A stretch of 36,336 nt of DNA, from contig JBHJGS010000059.1 in assembly GCA_050331575.1 (NCBI GenBank), positions 1 through 36,336 of the forward strand, written 5' to 3'. The notes beneath the pieces were generated by a model. The model saw nothing but the letters and a program-made list of their open reading frames with translations. It did no database searches and had not been told where the DNA came from. This stretch comes from JBHJGS01 sp050331575 (GTDB lineage Bacteria > Pseudomonadota > Alphaproteobacteria > Sphingomonadales > Rhodothalassiaceae). Position 1 is the stretch's first letter. Every line of letters begins with the position of its first letter. Shown in pieces: positions 24,235 to 32,700 of this stretch. The translations under genes and the position numbers were made by a program.

Positions 24235-25302
24235 ATGGACGACCGTGCCGTCCTCTTGCAGAGCCTGAAGATCGACCGCAGCGAGCCGGAGCCGACACGT
24301 CGTGGCTGGCTATGGATCGGCTTGGCCGCACTGGTCCTGGCCGGCGGTGTTGGCGGGTTTTTCCTGTTGGACCGACCAGACCGCGCGACCACCGCGCAAG
24401 AGGCGCCCGCCAATGCTCCGGCCGCAGCAAGCGCGCCGGCACAAGCTGCTTCAGGCTCTGCTCAGGGCTCTACCCCGGCCTCTGCTCCGGCCTCTGCTCC
24501 GGGCTCCGCTCCGGCCGCAGCCGATGGCCGTGTGCTGAATGCGTCCGGCTATATCGTCGCGCGCCGCCGTGCCACCGTGTCCGCGGAGATTACCGGCCGG
24601 GTCGAAACCTTGATGATCGAGGAAGGCCAGCGCGTGGCCCGGGGCGATGTCCTGGCCCGGCTTGACCCGGCGCTTGCACAGGTCGACCTGGCCCTGGCGG
24701 AGGCGCGCGTGCAGTCGGCACAGGCGGTGCTGCTGGCCGCCCAAGCCAATTTCGCGGAATCGGAACGCGTGCTGCGCCGCATCACCGACCTGTCGGACAA
24801 GGATTTCTCCAGTCAGGCGGACCTGACCCGGTCCCAGGCTGAAAAGGCCGCGCGCGAAGCGGAGTTGGCGCGGGCCCAGGCGGATCTGGCGGTGGCGCGG
24901 CTGCAGGTCGATCTCAGCCGGGAGCGGCTGGAAGATCATACCATCCGCGCGCCCTTCGGCGGCGTGGTGATCGACAAGAATGCCCAGGAGGGCGAGATCA
25001 TCGCGCCCGGTTCCGCCGGCGGCGGTTTCACCCGCACCGGCATCTGCACCCTGGTGGATATGGACAGCCTGGAGATCGAGGTCGATGTTAATGAGGCCTA
25101 TATCAACCGGGTGTTCGAAGGCCAGCGGGTGAGCGCGCAATTGGACGCCTACCCCGACTGGGCGATCGGCGCCCAGGTGATCGCCATCGTGCCCACCGCC
25201 AATCGCGACAAGGCCACCGTTCGGGTGCGCATCGGTATCGATGAGCCCGACCCGCGAATCCTGCCCGACATGGGCGTGAACGTTGCGTTTCTGGAGAGCT
25301 GA
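24235..25302 (+). CDS. HlyD/MacA-type periplasmic adaptor (membrane fusion protein)
   Basis: A 355-residue adaptor. A single membrane helix follows the basic N-terminus (GWLWIGLAALVLAGGVGGFFLL, about residues 24-45), then a low-complexity Ala/Pro/Ser linker (about 62-97), a lipoyl-like half RATVSAEITGRVETLMIEEGQRVARGDVLARLDP, a long coiled-coil hairpin (about 150-220), the second lipoyl half TIRAPFGGVVIDKNAQEGEIIAPG and a beta-barrel domain. Such adaptors link an inner-membrane transporter to an outer-membrane channel. Its stop directly abuts the next ATG (TGAATG). The linker DNA (24465-24525) is a degenerate GCC/GCT/CCG run. An outer-membrane factor is not in the window. Confidence 0.9.
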   Translation: MDDRAVLLQSLKIDRSEPEPTRRGWLWIGLAALVLAGGVGGFFLLDRPDRATTAQEAPANAPAAASAPAQAASGSAQGSTPASAPASAPGSAPAAADGRVLNASGYIVARRRATVSAEITGRVETLMIEEGQRVARGDVLARLDPALAQVDLALAEARVQSAQAVLLAAQANFAESERVLRRITDLSDKDFSSQADLTRSQAEKAAREAELARAQADLAVARLQVDLSRERLEDHTIRAPFGGVVIDKNAQEGEIIAPGSAGGGFTRTGICTLVDMDSLEIEVDVNEAYINRVFEGQRVSAQLDAYPDWAIGAQVIAIVPTANRDKATVRVRIGIDEPDPRILPDMGVNVAFLES

Positions 25303-25992
25303 ATGTCCCTGATCCGGCTGAAAGACGTCGATATGGCCTATAAGAAGGGCCGCAATCGCGTCGACATCTTCGAGAAGCTATCGATGACCATCGATGGCGG
25401 CGATTTTCTGGCCATCATGGGCCCGTCGGGCTCCGGCAAAACCACGCTGTTGAACCTGCTGGGCGGGGTCGACCGGCCCACAGGCGGCGAAATCCATTTC
25501 GATGGCCAGCGCATCGACCGGTTCGGTGAATCCGCCCTGTCGCGCTGGCGTGCCGCCAATATCGGCTTCATCTTCCAATTCTACAATTTGATGCCGATGC
25601 TGAGTGCCGCCCGCAATGTCGAACTGCCGCTGTTGCTGACCAAGTTGGGCGCGAAGAAGCGCCGGCAGAATGTGGAGTCGGCCCTGAAGGTCGTCGGCCT
25701 GGCCGATCGCGCCAGACACAAGCCCGCGGAACTTTCCGGTGGCCAGCAGCAGCGCGTGGCCATTGCCCGCGCCATCGTCACGGATCCGAAACTGCTGTTG
25801 TGCGATGAGCCCACCGGCGATCTGGACCGCGCCACGGCCGATGAGATCCTCACTGTCCTGCAAACGCTCAACAGGCAGATGGGCAAGACCATCGTGATGG
25901 TGACCCACGATCCGGTCGCCGCCCGCTATGCCCGCCATATCCTGCATCTGGACAAGGGCCGGTTCGTCTCGCCGGAGGAGGCCGCCGCATGA
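25303..25992 (+). CDS. ABC transporter ATP-binding protein (MacB/LolD-type)
   Basis: A 229-residue ATPase. Walker A GPSGSGKT is at about residues 41-48, the signature is LSGGQQQRVAIARA, Walker B is LLLCDEPTGDLDRAT and the H-loop is VTHDP. Full family identity with LolD/FtsE-like ATPases that pair with FtsX-type permeases. The ATG follows the adaptor stop without a gap, and the gene's own stop overlaps the first permease start by 4 bp, so the four genes are one operon. It has no N-terminal extension. The substrate is not set by the sequence. Confidence 0.94.
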   Translation: MSLIRLKDVDMAYKKGRNRVDIFEKLSMTIDGGDFLAIMGPSGSGKTTLLNLLGGVDRPTGGEIHFDGQRIDRFGESALSRWRAANIGFIFQFYNLMPMLSAARNVELPLLLTKLGAKKRRQNVESALKVVGLADRARHKPAELSGGQQQRVAIARAIVTDPKLLLCDEPTGDLDRATADEILTVLQTLNRQMGKTIVMVTHDPVAARYARHILHLDKGRFVSPEEAAA

Positions 25993-27140
25993 CCTTATTC
26001 ACCCTTGTGCGCGCCAATCTGTTCCGCAAGCCGCTGCGGTTTTTGCTGACCTCCTTCGCGATCTTCATCGCCTTCTTCTTGTTCACCGTGTTGCTGGCGT
26101 TCGACAGGGGCCTGAACTCCGGCACCGATCTCAGCGCTGCGAACCGCCTGGTGGTGTCCAACAAGATCAATTTCACTCAGCCGCTTCCGGTCGCCTATGC
26201 CAATCGGGTGGCAACGATGAACCATGTTGAGGTGGTCACCCACCAAAGCTGGTTCGGCGCCTATTATCAGGAGCCAACACCCTTCTTCGCCGGTTTCGCC
26301 GTCGAGCCTGAAACCTTCTTGCAGGTCTATGACGAGCTTATCATGCCGCAAGCGCAGAAAGAGGCGTTCCTGGCCAATCAGCGCGGCGCCTTGATCGGCC
26401 GCGATTTGGCCGACTTGTTCGGTTTCTCCGTCGGCGATCTGGTGCCGATTTCCAGCAACATCTTTGACCGCGAAGACGGCGGCAATGTTTGGGATATGGA
26501 AATCGCCGCCATCTATGACCTGGACCGGCCCGGCGGCCAGGCCAATCAGCTGTTCTTTCACTATGACTATCTGAACGAGGCACGCAGCTTCGGCCGCGAC
26601 GTCGTCGGCAATCTGGTGATCAAGACCGAGGGTCCGGACTTCAACGAACAGGTGGCCCGGACGATCGACGCGCAGTTTGAAAATTCGCCCTATGCGACGG
26701 AGACCACCACGGAAGAGGCCTTCAATGCCTCCTTCGTGGAGCAGTTGGGCGATATCGGCTTCGTCGTTTCCTCCGTGGCCGGGGCGGCGGTGTTCATCAT
26801 CCTGATTATTGTCGGCAACACCATGGTGCTGGCGGTGCGCGAACGCACAAAAGAAATCGGCGTGATGAAGGCGTTGGGCTTTCGCGCCCAAACCATGGTG
26901 GCCCTGGTGATCGGGGAAAGCCTGCTCTTGTGCCTGCTTGGTGGCGCCCTCGGCGTCGGCCTGGGCACCCTGATGGCCATGGGCATCCAGCAAACCGGAG
27001 CCCCCTTCCCCCTGATCGTCGATGCCGAGGTGCTGATGAATGCGCTGATCCTGGCGGCGGTGCTGGCACTGGTCACCGCGCTGATCCCGGCCGTGAATGC
27101 GTATCGCCAGCCGATCGCTGCAGCGTTTGCAAGGGGATAA
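25989..27140 (+). CDS. FtsX-type ABC transporter permease, first of two
   Basis: A 383-residue permease with one N-terminal helix (FLLTSFAIFIAFFLFTVLLAF, about 18-38), a large extracytoplasmic domain of about 200 residues, and three C-terminal helices (near 255-285, 305-330 and 345-370), the MacB/LolC/FtsX architecture. The sequence around MVLAVRERTKEIGVMKALGF carries the ERxxEIGxxKAxG motif of this superfamily, the coupling region for the ATPase. It overlaps the ATPase stop by 4 bp. It and the next permease share the fold but are different sequences, so the transporter is probably a heterodimer such as LolCE rather than a MacB homodimer. Confidence 0.92.
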   Translation: MTLFTLVRANLFRKPLRFLLTSFAIFIAFFLFTVLLAFDRGLNSGTDLSAANRLVVSNKINFTQPLPVAYANRVATMNHVEVVTHQSWFGAYYQEPTPFFAGFAVEPETFLQVYDELIMPQAQKEAFLANQRGALIGRDLADLFGFSVGDLVPISSNIFDREDGGNVWDMEIAAIYDLDRPGGQANQLFFHYDYLNEARSFGRDVVGNLVIKTEGPDFNEQVARTIDAQFENSPYATETTTEEAFNASFVEQLGDIGFVVSSVAGAAVFIILIIVGNTMVLAVRERTKEIGVMKALGFRAQTMVALVIGESLLLCLLGGALGVGLGTLMAMGIQQTGAPFPLIVDAEVLMNALILAAVLALVTALIPAVNAYRQPIAAAFARG

Positions 27141-27145
27141 GGCCG

Positions 27146-28324
27146 ATGCTCGGACAAGTTTCCGCCGTGGCGATGATGTCATTGCGCAGCATCGGTCAGC
27201 GGGTCTGGCTGTCTCTGGCCACGGTGATCACCATTGCCATTGTGGTGGCGGTGCTGCTGTTCTTTCAGGCGATGTATAGCGGCTTTCGCGAAACGGTCGA
27301 AGGCACCGGCGCGGAGGATGTCGCCATTGTGCTGCGCACCGGCTCCAATGCCGAGCTGAATTCGGTGCTGGGGCGGGAAGAACAACGCCTCATCGAACAG
27401 GCCCCCGGCGTCGTCGGTTTGGACGGGGCGCCGCTGGCCTCGTCGGAACTGTATGTTATCGTCGACGGACGCAAGCGCGGTGGCGGTGCAGAAGTCAATC
27501 TGCCGCTGCGCGGGATTGCCGAGGCGGGCCAGAAGCTGCGCGATGTTGAGCTCACCCAAGGCCGCATGTTCACGCCCGGCCGCACCGAACTGGTGGTCGG
27601 CCGCGCGCTGGTCAAGGAATTTCAGGGCTTTGATCTGGGCTCAACCGTGCGGCTCGGGCAGGCGGACTGGGATATTGTCGGCATCTTCGACGCGGGCGGT
27701 GGGATTTTCGAATCCGAGTTGTGGGGCGATGCGCGGCTTGTGCAAAGCCTGTTCAACCGGGGGTCGGGCGTCCAATCGGTGCGCCTGAAACTGACCGATC
27801 CCGGAGCCATCGACCAGATCCGCGCCTATGTCGCCGAAGATCCCCGGCTCAGCGTCGATGTGGAAACCGAACAGCGCTATTTCGCCGAGCAGAACCAGTT
27901 CACGGCCGATCTGATCACAAGGATCGGCTACCCGGTCGCGTTTGCCATGGCACTGGGATCCCTGGCCGGCGCGTTGAACGCCATGTATACCTCGGTCGCC
28001 AGCCGCCGGCGAGAGATCGCCACGCTGCGCGCGATCGGCTTCAATGGCTTTTCCGCCTTTGTCGGCACCATGAGCGAGTCGGTCGCGCTGGCGGCGATCG
28101 GCGGGCTATTGGGCGCCGGCGCGGCGTTCCTGCTGTTCGATGGCATCAGCACCTCCACGCTCGGCGGCGGCTTCACCCAGGTGGTGTTTTCGTTCCAGCT
28201 GGATCCGTCCTTGTTCATGAACGGGGTGGTGCTGGCGCTGGCCATTGGCCTGATCGGCGGCTTCTTTCCGGCCCTACGCGCCGCCCGCATCCCGCTGGCC
28301 GCTGCGTTCCGGGACGAGGGATAG
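27146..28324 (+). CDS. FtsX-type ABC transporter permease, second of two
   Basis: A 392-residue permease with the same architecture as its neighbour: N-terminal helix (about 18-40), a periplasmic core, and three C-terminal helices ending PALRAARIPLAAAFRDEG. The coupling motif is SRRREIATLRAIGF. The ATG at 27146 lies 5 bp after the upstream stop; a longer frame from 26930 overlaps the first permease and is not used. With an adaptor, an ATPase and two permeases, the operon is a complete inner-membrane exporter that needs an outer-membrane channel from elsewhere. It could move a lipid, peptide or drug. Confidence 0.92.
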   Translation: MLGQVSAVAMMSLRSIGQRVWLSLATVITIAIVVAVLLFFQAMYSGFRETVEGTGAEDVAIVLRTGSNAELNSVLGREEQRLIEQAPGVVGLDGAPLASSELYVIVDGRKRGGGAEVNLPLRGIAEAGQKLRDVELTQGRMFTPGRTELVVGRALVKEFQGFDLGSTVRLGQADWDIVGIFDAGGGIFESELWGDARLVQSLFNRGSGVQSVRLKLTDPGAIDQIRAYVAEDPRLSVDVETEQRYFAEQNQFTADLITRIGYPVAFAMALGSLAGALNAMYTSVASRRREIATLRAIGFNGFSAFVGTMSESVALAAIGGLLGAGAAFLLFDGISTSTLGGGFTQVVFSFQLDPSLFMNGVVLALAIGLIGGFFPALRAARIPLAAAFRDEG

Positions 28325-28468
28325 GCGGTCTCCGCCATCTCATCCTCGGGGCCTTTCGTGCCCGCAACGGCGCAGCACGGCGACCCCGCCTGGCCGTATC
28401 CATCCCAGGCCATGGTCAGACAGGGTCCTTGGCGTGTCCGCCGATGGAATGGGCGATGCGATGCGGGC

Positions 28469-28499
28469 TTGAACCGGGCGAACCGAGGCGGCATTATAT
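28469..28499 (+). promoter_or_regulatory. Possible promoter of the DUF1013 gene
   Basis: TTGAAC at 28469-28474 and TTATAT at 28494-28499, with a 19-bp spacer (18 bp if ATTATA is used), form a sigma-70-like pair about 115 bp before the DUF1013 ATG. The surrounding 290-bp interval (28325-28614) after the exporter operon contains no gene I can support. The gene itself has AGGAG 12 bp before its start. This is a guess from consensus only. Confidence 0.3.
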
Positions 28500-28614
28500 C
28501 TGTTACGGTATTTCCCATCCATGGACGGATCGGTCGTCACCGTGGCCGGACGCTGCCGGCCGGCGGCGCCATCGTCATTGTCCGGTGGGCTTAGAACAGG
28601 AGTAACCTTCGCCC

Positions 28615-29277
28615 ATGTCCACACCCATGATGCCCATGGCGACCGCCGTCTGGCTGGTCGACAACACGTCCTTGACCTTCCAGCAGATCGGCGACTTCTG
28701 CGACCTGCATGAATTGGAGGTGCAAGGCATCGCCGACGGCACCGTGGGCCAGCATATCGTCGGCCTGGATCCGGTGGCGCAGAATCAGCTGACCCAGCAA
28801 GAGATCGAGCGCTGCCAGAAAGACCCCAGCGCCCGGCTGCAATTGAAAGAAGACGCCATCAAGACGCACCGGCGCACCAAGGGCCCGCGCTATACGCCGG
28901 TCTCCAAGCGTCAGGACAAGCCCGATGCCATCGCCTGGCTGCTGCGCCATCATCCGGAACTGTCTGACGCCCAGATCAGCCGGCTGGTCGGCACGACCAA
29001 GCCGACGATTCAGTCCATCAAGGAACGCTCACACTGGAATATCAGCAATATCAAGCCGGTCGACCCGGTCGCGCTGGGTCTTTGCAAGCAAACGGAATTG
29101 GATGAGGCGGTGGCGAAAGCGGCTGCCCGCCAGCCGCAAGCCCCGACAGAGCCGGAGCCCTTGCCGGAAGAAGTGCTGACCCCGGTGACGCGGCCGGAAG
29201 AGCCCACCCCGTCCCGTGAGGAACCGACCGTGGAATCGGTGTTTGGGCCGAGCCGGTCCGGCGGCGGCGAGGACTGA
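28615..29277 (+). CDS. DUF1013 (TrcR-type) family protein
   Basis: A 220-residue protein of the DUF1013 family, nearly restricted to alphaproteobacteria. The first 160 residues are conserved: ATAVWLVDNTSLTFQQIGDFCDLHELEVQGIADG, then AIAWLLRHHPELSDAQISRLVGTTKPTIQSIKERSHWN, a helix-turn-helix-like segment, and a proline- and glutamate-rich tail. From memory the family has been named TrcR, a cell-cycle transcriptional regulator; I cannot check this here. Two HTH-like repeats (LTFQQIGDFC and LSDAQISRLV) support DNA or RNA-polymerase contact. Its nearness to DUF1192 and the quinone oxidoreductase, 5 kb away, follows a conserved alphaproteobacterial neighbourhood. Confidence 0.88.
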   Translation: MSTPMMPMATAVWLVDNTSLTFQQIGDFCDLHELEVQGIADGTVGQHIVGLDPVAQNQLTQQEIERCQKDPSARLQLKEDAIKTHRRTKGPRYTPVSKRQDKPDAIAWLLRHHPELSDAQISRLVGTTKPTIQSIKERSHWNISNIKPVDPVALGLCKQTELDEAVAKAAARQPQAPTEPEPLPEEVLTPVTRPEEPTPSREEPTVESVFGPSRSGGGED

Positions 29278-29297
29278 TCCCCGCGCCGCCCGGCCGA

Positions 29298-29480
29298 TCA
29301 ATGCCCGGCGTGGGCTGCGTCGTCCCGCTGCGAAAGCTTGTCCTTCAACCAGAGCTTTCGCCGTTTCAGTTCGCTGATCTTCAGTTCATCGGGATTCGGG
29401 CGGCGTGTTTCCTGAGCAATGATCCGTTCGATTTCGGCATGCTTTTTTTCAAGAGAGGCGAGATGGGATTCGTAGCTCAT
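29298..29480 (-). CDS. YdcH family protein (DUF465), first copy
   Basis: A 60-residue all-helical protein of the YdcH/DUF465 family: SHLASLEKKHAEIERIIAQETRRPNPDELKISELKRRKLWLKDKL, with the typical E-KH-x-x-x-x-x-I and LKRRKLxLKD segments. Members are small coiled-coil proteins of unknown function. ATG 29480 is preceded by GAGGAG at 8 bp. It ends 20 bp from the convergent DUF1013 gene. A second family member lies at 30733-30930. Confidence 0.88.
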   Translation of the reverse strand: MSYESHLASLEKKHAEIERIIAQETRRPNPDELKISELKRRKLWLKDKLSQRDDAAHAGH

Positions 29481-29527
29481 GACCGCTTCTCCTCAGCCAA
29501 GGAAGGAAATTTCAGTAGACCAAAACT

Positions 29528-29568
29528 GAGGCGACCTGTCACCCCATCTGAAAAGATTTGATCGCCTC
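29528..29568. promoter_or_regulatory. Inverted repeat between divergent YdcH and UbiX genes
   Basis: GAGGCGA at 29528-29534 and TCGCCTC at 29562-29568 are perfect inverted 7-mers separated by 27 bp, in the 140-bp interval from which both genes are transcribed outward. This could be an operator for a dimeric regulator or a chance dyad; the loop is too long for a terminator. Confidence 0.3.
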
Positions 29569-29620
29569 GGAGGGAAAATGTGAAAGCTGCAGCGCCTAAT
29601 ACCACGCAGGGTGTAAGGAA

Positions 29621-30235
29621 ATGTCCGTGAAGGAAAGCGACAGTCGGCTGATCCTCGGCCTCAGCGGTGCCTCCGGGGCGGTTTACGGGCTGTGCCTGAT
29701 CGAGCTTCTGGCCGCATTGAATGTCGCCGTGCATTTGGTGATCAGCCGTGCCGGCGCGCTGACCTTGAAGGACGAAACCGGACTGAAGCCGGAAGATTTG
29801 TCCCCGCGCGTGGCCAAGCTTTATCCGCCCAAGGATGTCGGCGCGGCCATTGCCAGCGGCTCGTTCAAGACCATGGGCATGATCGTGGCGCCCTGCTCCA
29901 TGCGCTCGGCCGCAGAGATTGCCGCGGGCACGACCCAGAGCCTGCTGACCCGGGCCGCCGACGTGGTGCTGAAGGAACGCCGCCCGCTGGTGCTGATGGT
30001 GCGCGAGACGCCGCTGCATCTGGGCCATTTGCGGACATTGACAGCGCTTGCAGAGATCGGCGCGGTGATCGCGCCGCCGCTGCCCGCCTTTTACGCCAAA
30101 CCCGCCGATCTGAACGCCATGGTGCAGCAAAGCTGCGGCCGGGTGCTGGATCTGTTCGGGCTCGATGCCGACGGGGTCAGCCGCTGGCAGGGTCTGACCA
30201 GCGCAGCAGCCGGGCGCGCCAGTCCGGATCAGTGA
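29621..30235 (+). CDS. ubiX: UbiX-family flavin prenyltransferase
   Basis: A 204-residue flavoprotein that joins dimethylallyl phosphate to FMN, making prenylated FMN for UbiD-type decarboxylases, a step of ubiquinone synthesis. LILGLSGASGAVYGL at residues 10-24 is the FMN loop, MGMIVAPCSMRSAAEIAAG holds the family's C-S-M motif, and ERRPLVLMVRETPLHLGHL and PPLPAFYAKP are the prenyl-phosphate-binding region. No UbiD gene is in the window. ATG 29621 has AAGGAA immediately upstream, closer than usual. Its 3' end overlaps the convergent DUF2390 gene by 59 bp. A Pad1-like role is possible but unlikely given the context. Confidence 0.93.
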   Translation: MSVKESDSRLILGLSGASGAVYGLCLIELLAALNVAVHLVISRAGALTLKDETGLKPEDLSPRVAKLYPPKDVGAAIASGSFKTMGMIVAPCSMRSAAEIAAGTTQSLLTRAADVVLKERRPLVLMVRETPLHLGHLRTLTALAEIGAVIAPPLPAFYAKPADLNAMVQQSCGRVLDLFGLDADGVSRWQGLTSAAAGRASPDQ

Positions 30236-30653
30236 TCGACGCCAGATCCAAATAGCGGCGCACTTGACAGGCCGCCGTTTCCGCTGCCTGCCCCGGCCCG
30301 CCGGCGGCCAGATAGGCGCGCACAGCGGCCTTCTCCGCTGCAAGTTCGGTGTGTTTCAGCGCCGCATAAAGACCGGCATCCAGCGCCTTGGCCGCCCGGC
30401 GCGCGCGGCGCAACGGCCCTAGCACCTGCTGCTGCCATCGATGCGACGCCGCCACCACGCGCGTCATCGCGGCATGATCGAACCCGGCCAGCCCGGCTGC
30501 CGCGCGCGCCTGCAACAACAGCACCAGGTTGACATCCACCCCGGCCTGGTCCTGTGCGGCGAGCAACAGGTCCTGCGCCCCGGGGCGGGCATATTGAACG
30601 CCGATTGCCTGCCACAGCGCCTCAACGCCGGCTTCCGTCTGATCTCGGATCAT
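30177..30653 (-). CDS. TIGR02444/DUF2390 family protein
   Basis: A 158-residue, alanine-rich helical protein of the TIGR02444 (DUF2390) family, function unknown. The N-terminal part LWQAIGVQYARPGAQDLLLAAQDQAGVDVNLVLLLQAR is the conserved region, with the family's 'YARPGVxxxCLxLQDxxGxDVNLLLFxxW' pattern. It has no membrane segment or signal peptide. It is convergent with ubiX and overlaps its end by 59 bp. The gene begins 79 bp from the divergent second ydcH gene. Confidence 0.86.
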   Translation of the reverse strand: MIRDQTEAGVEALWQAIGVQYARPGAQDLLLAAQDQAGVDVNLVLLLQARAAAGLAGFDHAAMTRVVAASHRWQQQVLGPLRRARRAAKALDAGLYAALKHTELAAEKAAVRAYLAAGGPGQAAETAACQVRRYLDLASITDPDWRARLLRWSDPASG

Positions 30654-30732
30654 GGTAATTTAACCGGATCGTGTGTTTTTGTTTCTCCGGACAACAGCCA
30701 TGTGGGATCTCACAGGGGACGGATCGGTGATC

Positions 30733-30930
30733 ATGGACGAAGCGGCGCTTCGGGCCAAGCTCTATGGGTTGCAGCAGGAACATCGCGACCTGGACATGGC
30801 CATCAGCGCCCTGCAGGCCTCCGCCGCCCCCGATGCCTTGCAAATGCAGCGGATGAAGAAGCGCAAGCTGGCGCTGAAGGACCAGATGCGCTGGATCGAG
30901 GATCAGCTATTTCCCGACCTGATCGCTTGA
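30733..30930 (+). CDS. YdcH family protein (DUF465), second copy
   Basis: A 65-residue YdcH-type helical protein, MDEAALRAKLYGLQQEHRDLDMAISAL, ending with the family motif MKKRKLALKDQMRWIEDQL. It resembles the copy at 29298 in the KRKLxLKD segment but not closely elsewhere, so the two are old paralogues rather than a recent duplication. ATG 30733 is the best start; upstream ATG 30700 would add 11 residues. The gene lies 59 bp before purE on the same strand, the usual position for one YdcH gene in alphaproteobacteria. Confidence 0.87.
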   Translation: MDEAALRAKLYGLQQEHRDLDMAISALQASAAPDALQMQRMKKRKLALKDQMRWIEDQLFPDLIA

Positions 30931-30989
30931 TCGCGCGCGCCGGCCGCCTATAAAGGGCGTTTCTCCGCCGCGAAAGGCCTGCCACCACC

Positions 30990-31484
30990 ATGACCGCCCC
31001 GCTTATCGGCCTGATCATGGGCAGCCAGTCAGACTGGCCGACCATGGCCACGGCCGCCGAGATCCTCAATCAGCTGGATGTGCCCTATGAGGCCCGCATC
31101 GTCTCCGCTCACCGCACGCCGCAACGGCTTTATGACTATGCCAGCAGTGCGCAGACCCGGGGCTTGAAGCTGATCATCGCCGGGGCCGGCGGGGCGGCCC
31201 ATCTGCCCGGCATGGCCGCCAGCCTCACCGCCCTGCCGGTGCTCGGCGTGCCGATCAAGAGCCGCACGCTGAACGGCCAGGACAGCCTGTTGTCGATCGT
31301 GCAGATGCCCGCGGGCATCCCCGTGGGGACCCTGGCGATCGGCGAGGCCGGGGCGAAGAATGCCGCGCTGCTGGGCGCCGCCATTCTGGCCTTGTCGGAC
31401 CCGGCATTGGCGGAGCGGCTGGCCGCATATCGCCAGGCGCAAAGTGATGCCGTGGCCGAGGTGCCGGCCAATGCCTCGGCCTGA
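30990..31484 (+). CDS. purE: N5-carboxyaminoimidazole ribonucleotide mutase (PurE)
   Basis: A 164-residue class I PurE, which moves the carboxyl group of N5-CAIR to give CAIR in de novo purine synthesis. Motifs are GSQSDWPTM near residue 11, VSAHRTPQRLYDYA with the catalytic histidine, GAGGAAHLPGMAAS and VPIKSRTLNGQDSLLSIVQMP. It starts at ATG 30990 with GAAAGG upstream. Its end overlaps purK by 14 bp in a different frame, so the pair is co-translated and the proteins act in consecutive steps. Confidence 0.96.
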   Translation: MTAPLIGLIMGSQSDWPTMATAAEILNQLDVPYEARIVSAHRTPQRLYDYASSAQTRGLKLIIAGAGGAAHLPGMAASLTALPVLGVPIKSRTLNGQDSLLSIVQMPAGIPVGTLAIGEAGAKNAALLGAAILALSDPALAERLAAYRQAQSDAVAEVPANASA

Positions 31485-32553
31485 TCCAGCCGTCACGCTG
31501 AAGCCGGGCGACGCCATCGGCATCCTGGGCGGCGGCCAGCTGGGCCGCATGCTGGCGCTGGCAGCGGCCCCCTTGGGCCTGCGCGCGCACATCTTCTGCC
31601 CGGACAAGCGCAGCCCCGCCTTCCAGGTCGCCGACGCCATCAGCTGCAACGATTATGAGGATGAAGGCGCGCTGGCCCGCTTTTGCGCCAGCGTGGATGC
31701 CGTGACCTATGAGTTTGAAAACATTCCGGAAAAGACCGTCGCCTATGTGCAGGCGCGCAAGCCCCTGCGGCCCTCGGAACAGGCCTTCGTCACCACCCGC
31801 GACCGGCTGACGGAGAAGACATTCCTGAACGAGATCGGCGTGGCCACCGCGCCTTATCGCGCGATCTCCAGCCGCGAGGCACTGGCCGCAGCGGCCGAGG
31901 CGCTGGGCTTTCCCTGCATCGCCAAGACCCGCCGGTTCGGCTATGACGGCAAGGGCCAGGCGCGACTGGACGATCTCGGCGATGTTGACGCCGCCTGGGC
32001 CGCCCTGGGCACGGATCAGGCGATCCTGGAAGCCTTCGTGCCGTTCCGCTGCGAGGTCTCTGCGGTGATCGCCCGCGCGCTGGACGGCAGCACCCGCTGC
32101 TTCGCCATCACCGAGAATGCGCACCAGAACCACATCCTGGCGCGCTCCCGCGTGCCCGCGCGCCTTCCAACCGACATGGCCGAGCGCGCGGTGCAGGCGG
32201 CCGGCAAGGTGGTTGACGCGCTCGGCTATGTCGGCGTGTTGGCGGTGGAATTCTTTGTCACCGAGGATCAATTGCTGGCCAACGAGATCGCGCCGCGGGT
32301 GCACAATTCCGGCCACTGGACCATCGAGGGTGCGGCGGTCAGCCAGTTCACCCAGCATATCCGCGCGGTTGCCGGCTGGCCGCTGGCGGACGTCCCGCTG
32401 CGTGGCGCCGAGATCGAGATGCACAATCTGCTGGGTGATGAGATTGCGCGCTGGCCCGCCCTGCTGGCCGACCCTGCCGCCCATCTGCACCTCTACGGCA
32501 AGCGCGACGCCCGCCCCGGCCGCAAAATGGGCCATGTCACCTGGGTGCGGTGA
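31471..32553 (+). CDS. purK: N5-carboxyaminoimidazole ribonucleotide synthase (PurK)
   Basis: A 360-residue ATP-grasp enzyme that uses ATP and bicarbonate to carboxylate AIR to N5-CAIR, the substrate of PurE. The N-terminal GILGGGQLGRMLALAAAPLG, the middle FPCIAKTRRFGYDGKGQ, the ENAHQNHILARSRVPA block and the C-terminal NEIAPRVHNSGHWT fit the family. The start at ATG 31471 lies inside the end of purE; the frame upstream is open but overlaps purE wholly. The presence of PurK means the organism follows the bacterial two-step route from AIR to CAIR. Copy D of the intergenic repeat follows in the 267-bp interval downstream. Confidence 0.95.
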   Translation: MPRPDPAVTLKPGDAIGILGGGQLGRMLALAAAPLGLRAHIFCPDKRSPAFQVADAISCNDYEDEGALARFCASVDAVTYEFENIPEKTVAYVQARKPLRPSEQAFVTTRDRLTEKTFLNEIGVATAPYRAISSREALAAAAEALGFPCIAKTRRFGYDGKGQARLDDLGDVDAAWAALGTDQAILEAFVPFRCEVSAVIARALDGSTRCFAITENAHQNHILARSRVPARLPTDMAERAVQAAGKVVDALGYVGVLAVEFFVTEDQLLANEIAPRVHNSGHWTIEGAAVSQFTQHIRAVAGWPLADVPLRGAEIEMHNLLGDEIARWPALLADPAAHLHLYGKRDARPGRKMGHVTWVR

Positions 32554-32700
32554 CCGCCGCGGCGAGAGGCGCCGGCAGGATCAAGCGGCGACCAGAGGAC
32601 CGACCGTGCGGGCGGCGGTCCATCTTGCACCGACGACGCAACGATACCATAAGACAAGCCATATCTGTTCAGACGGACTCGCGAAGCGCGGTGGTTTGGA

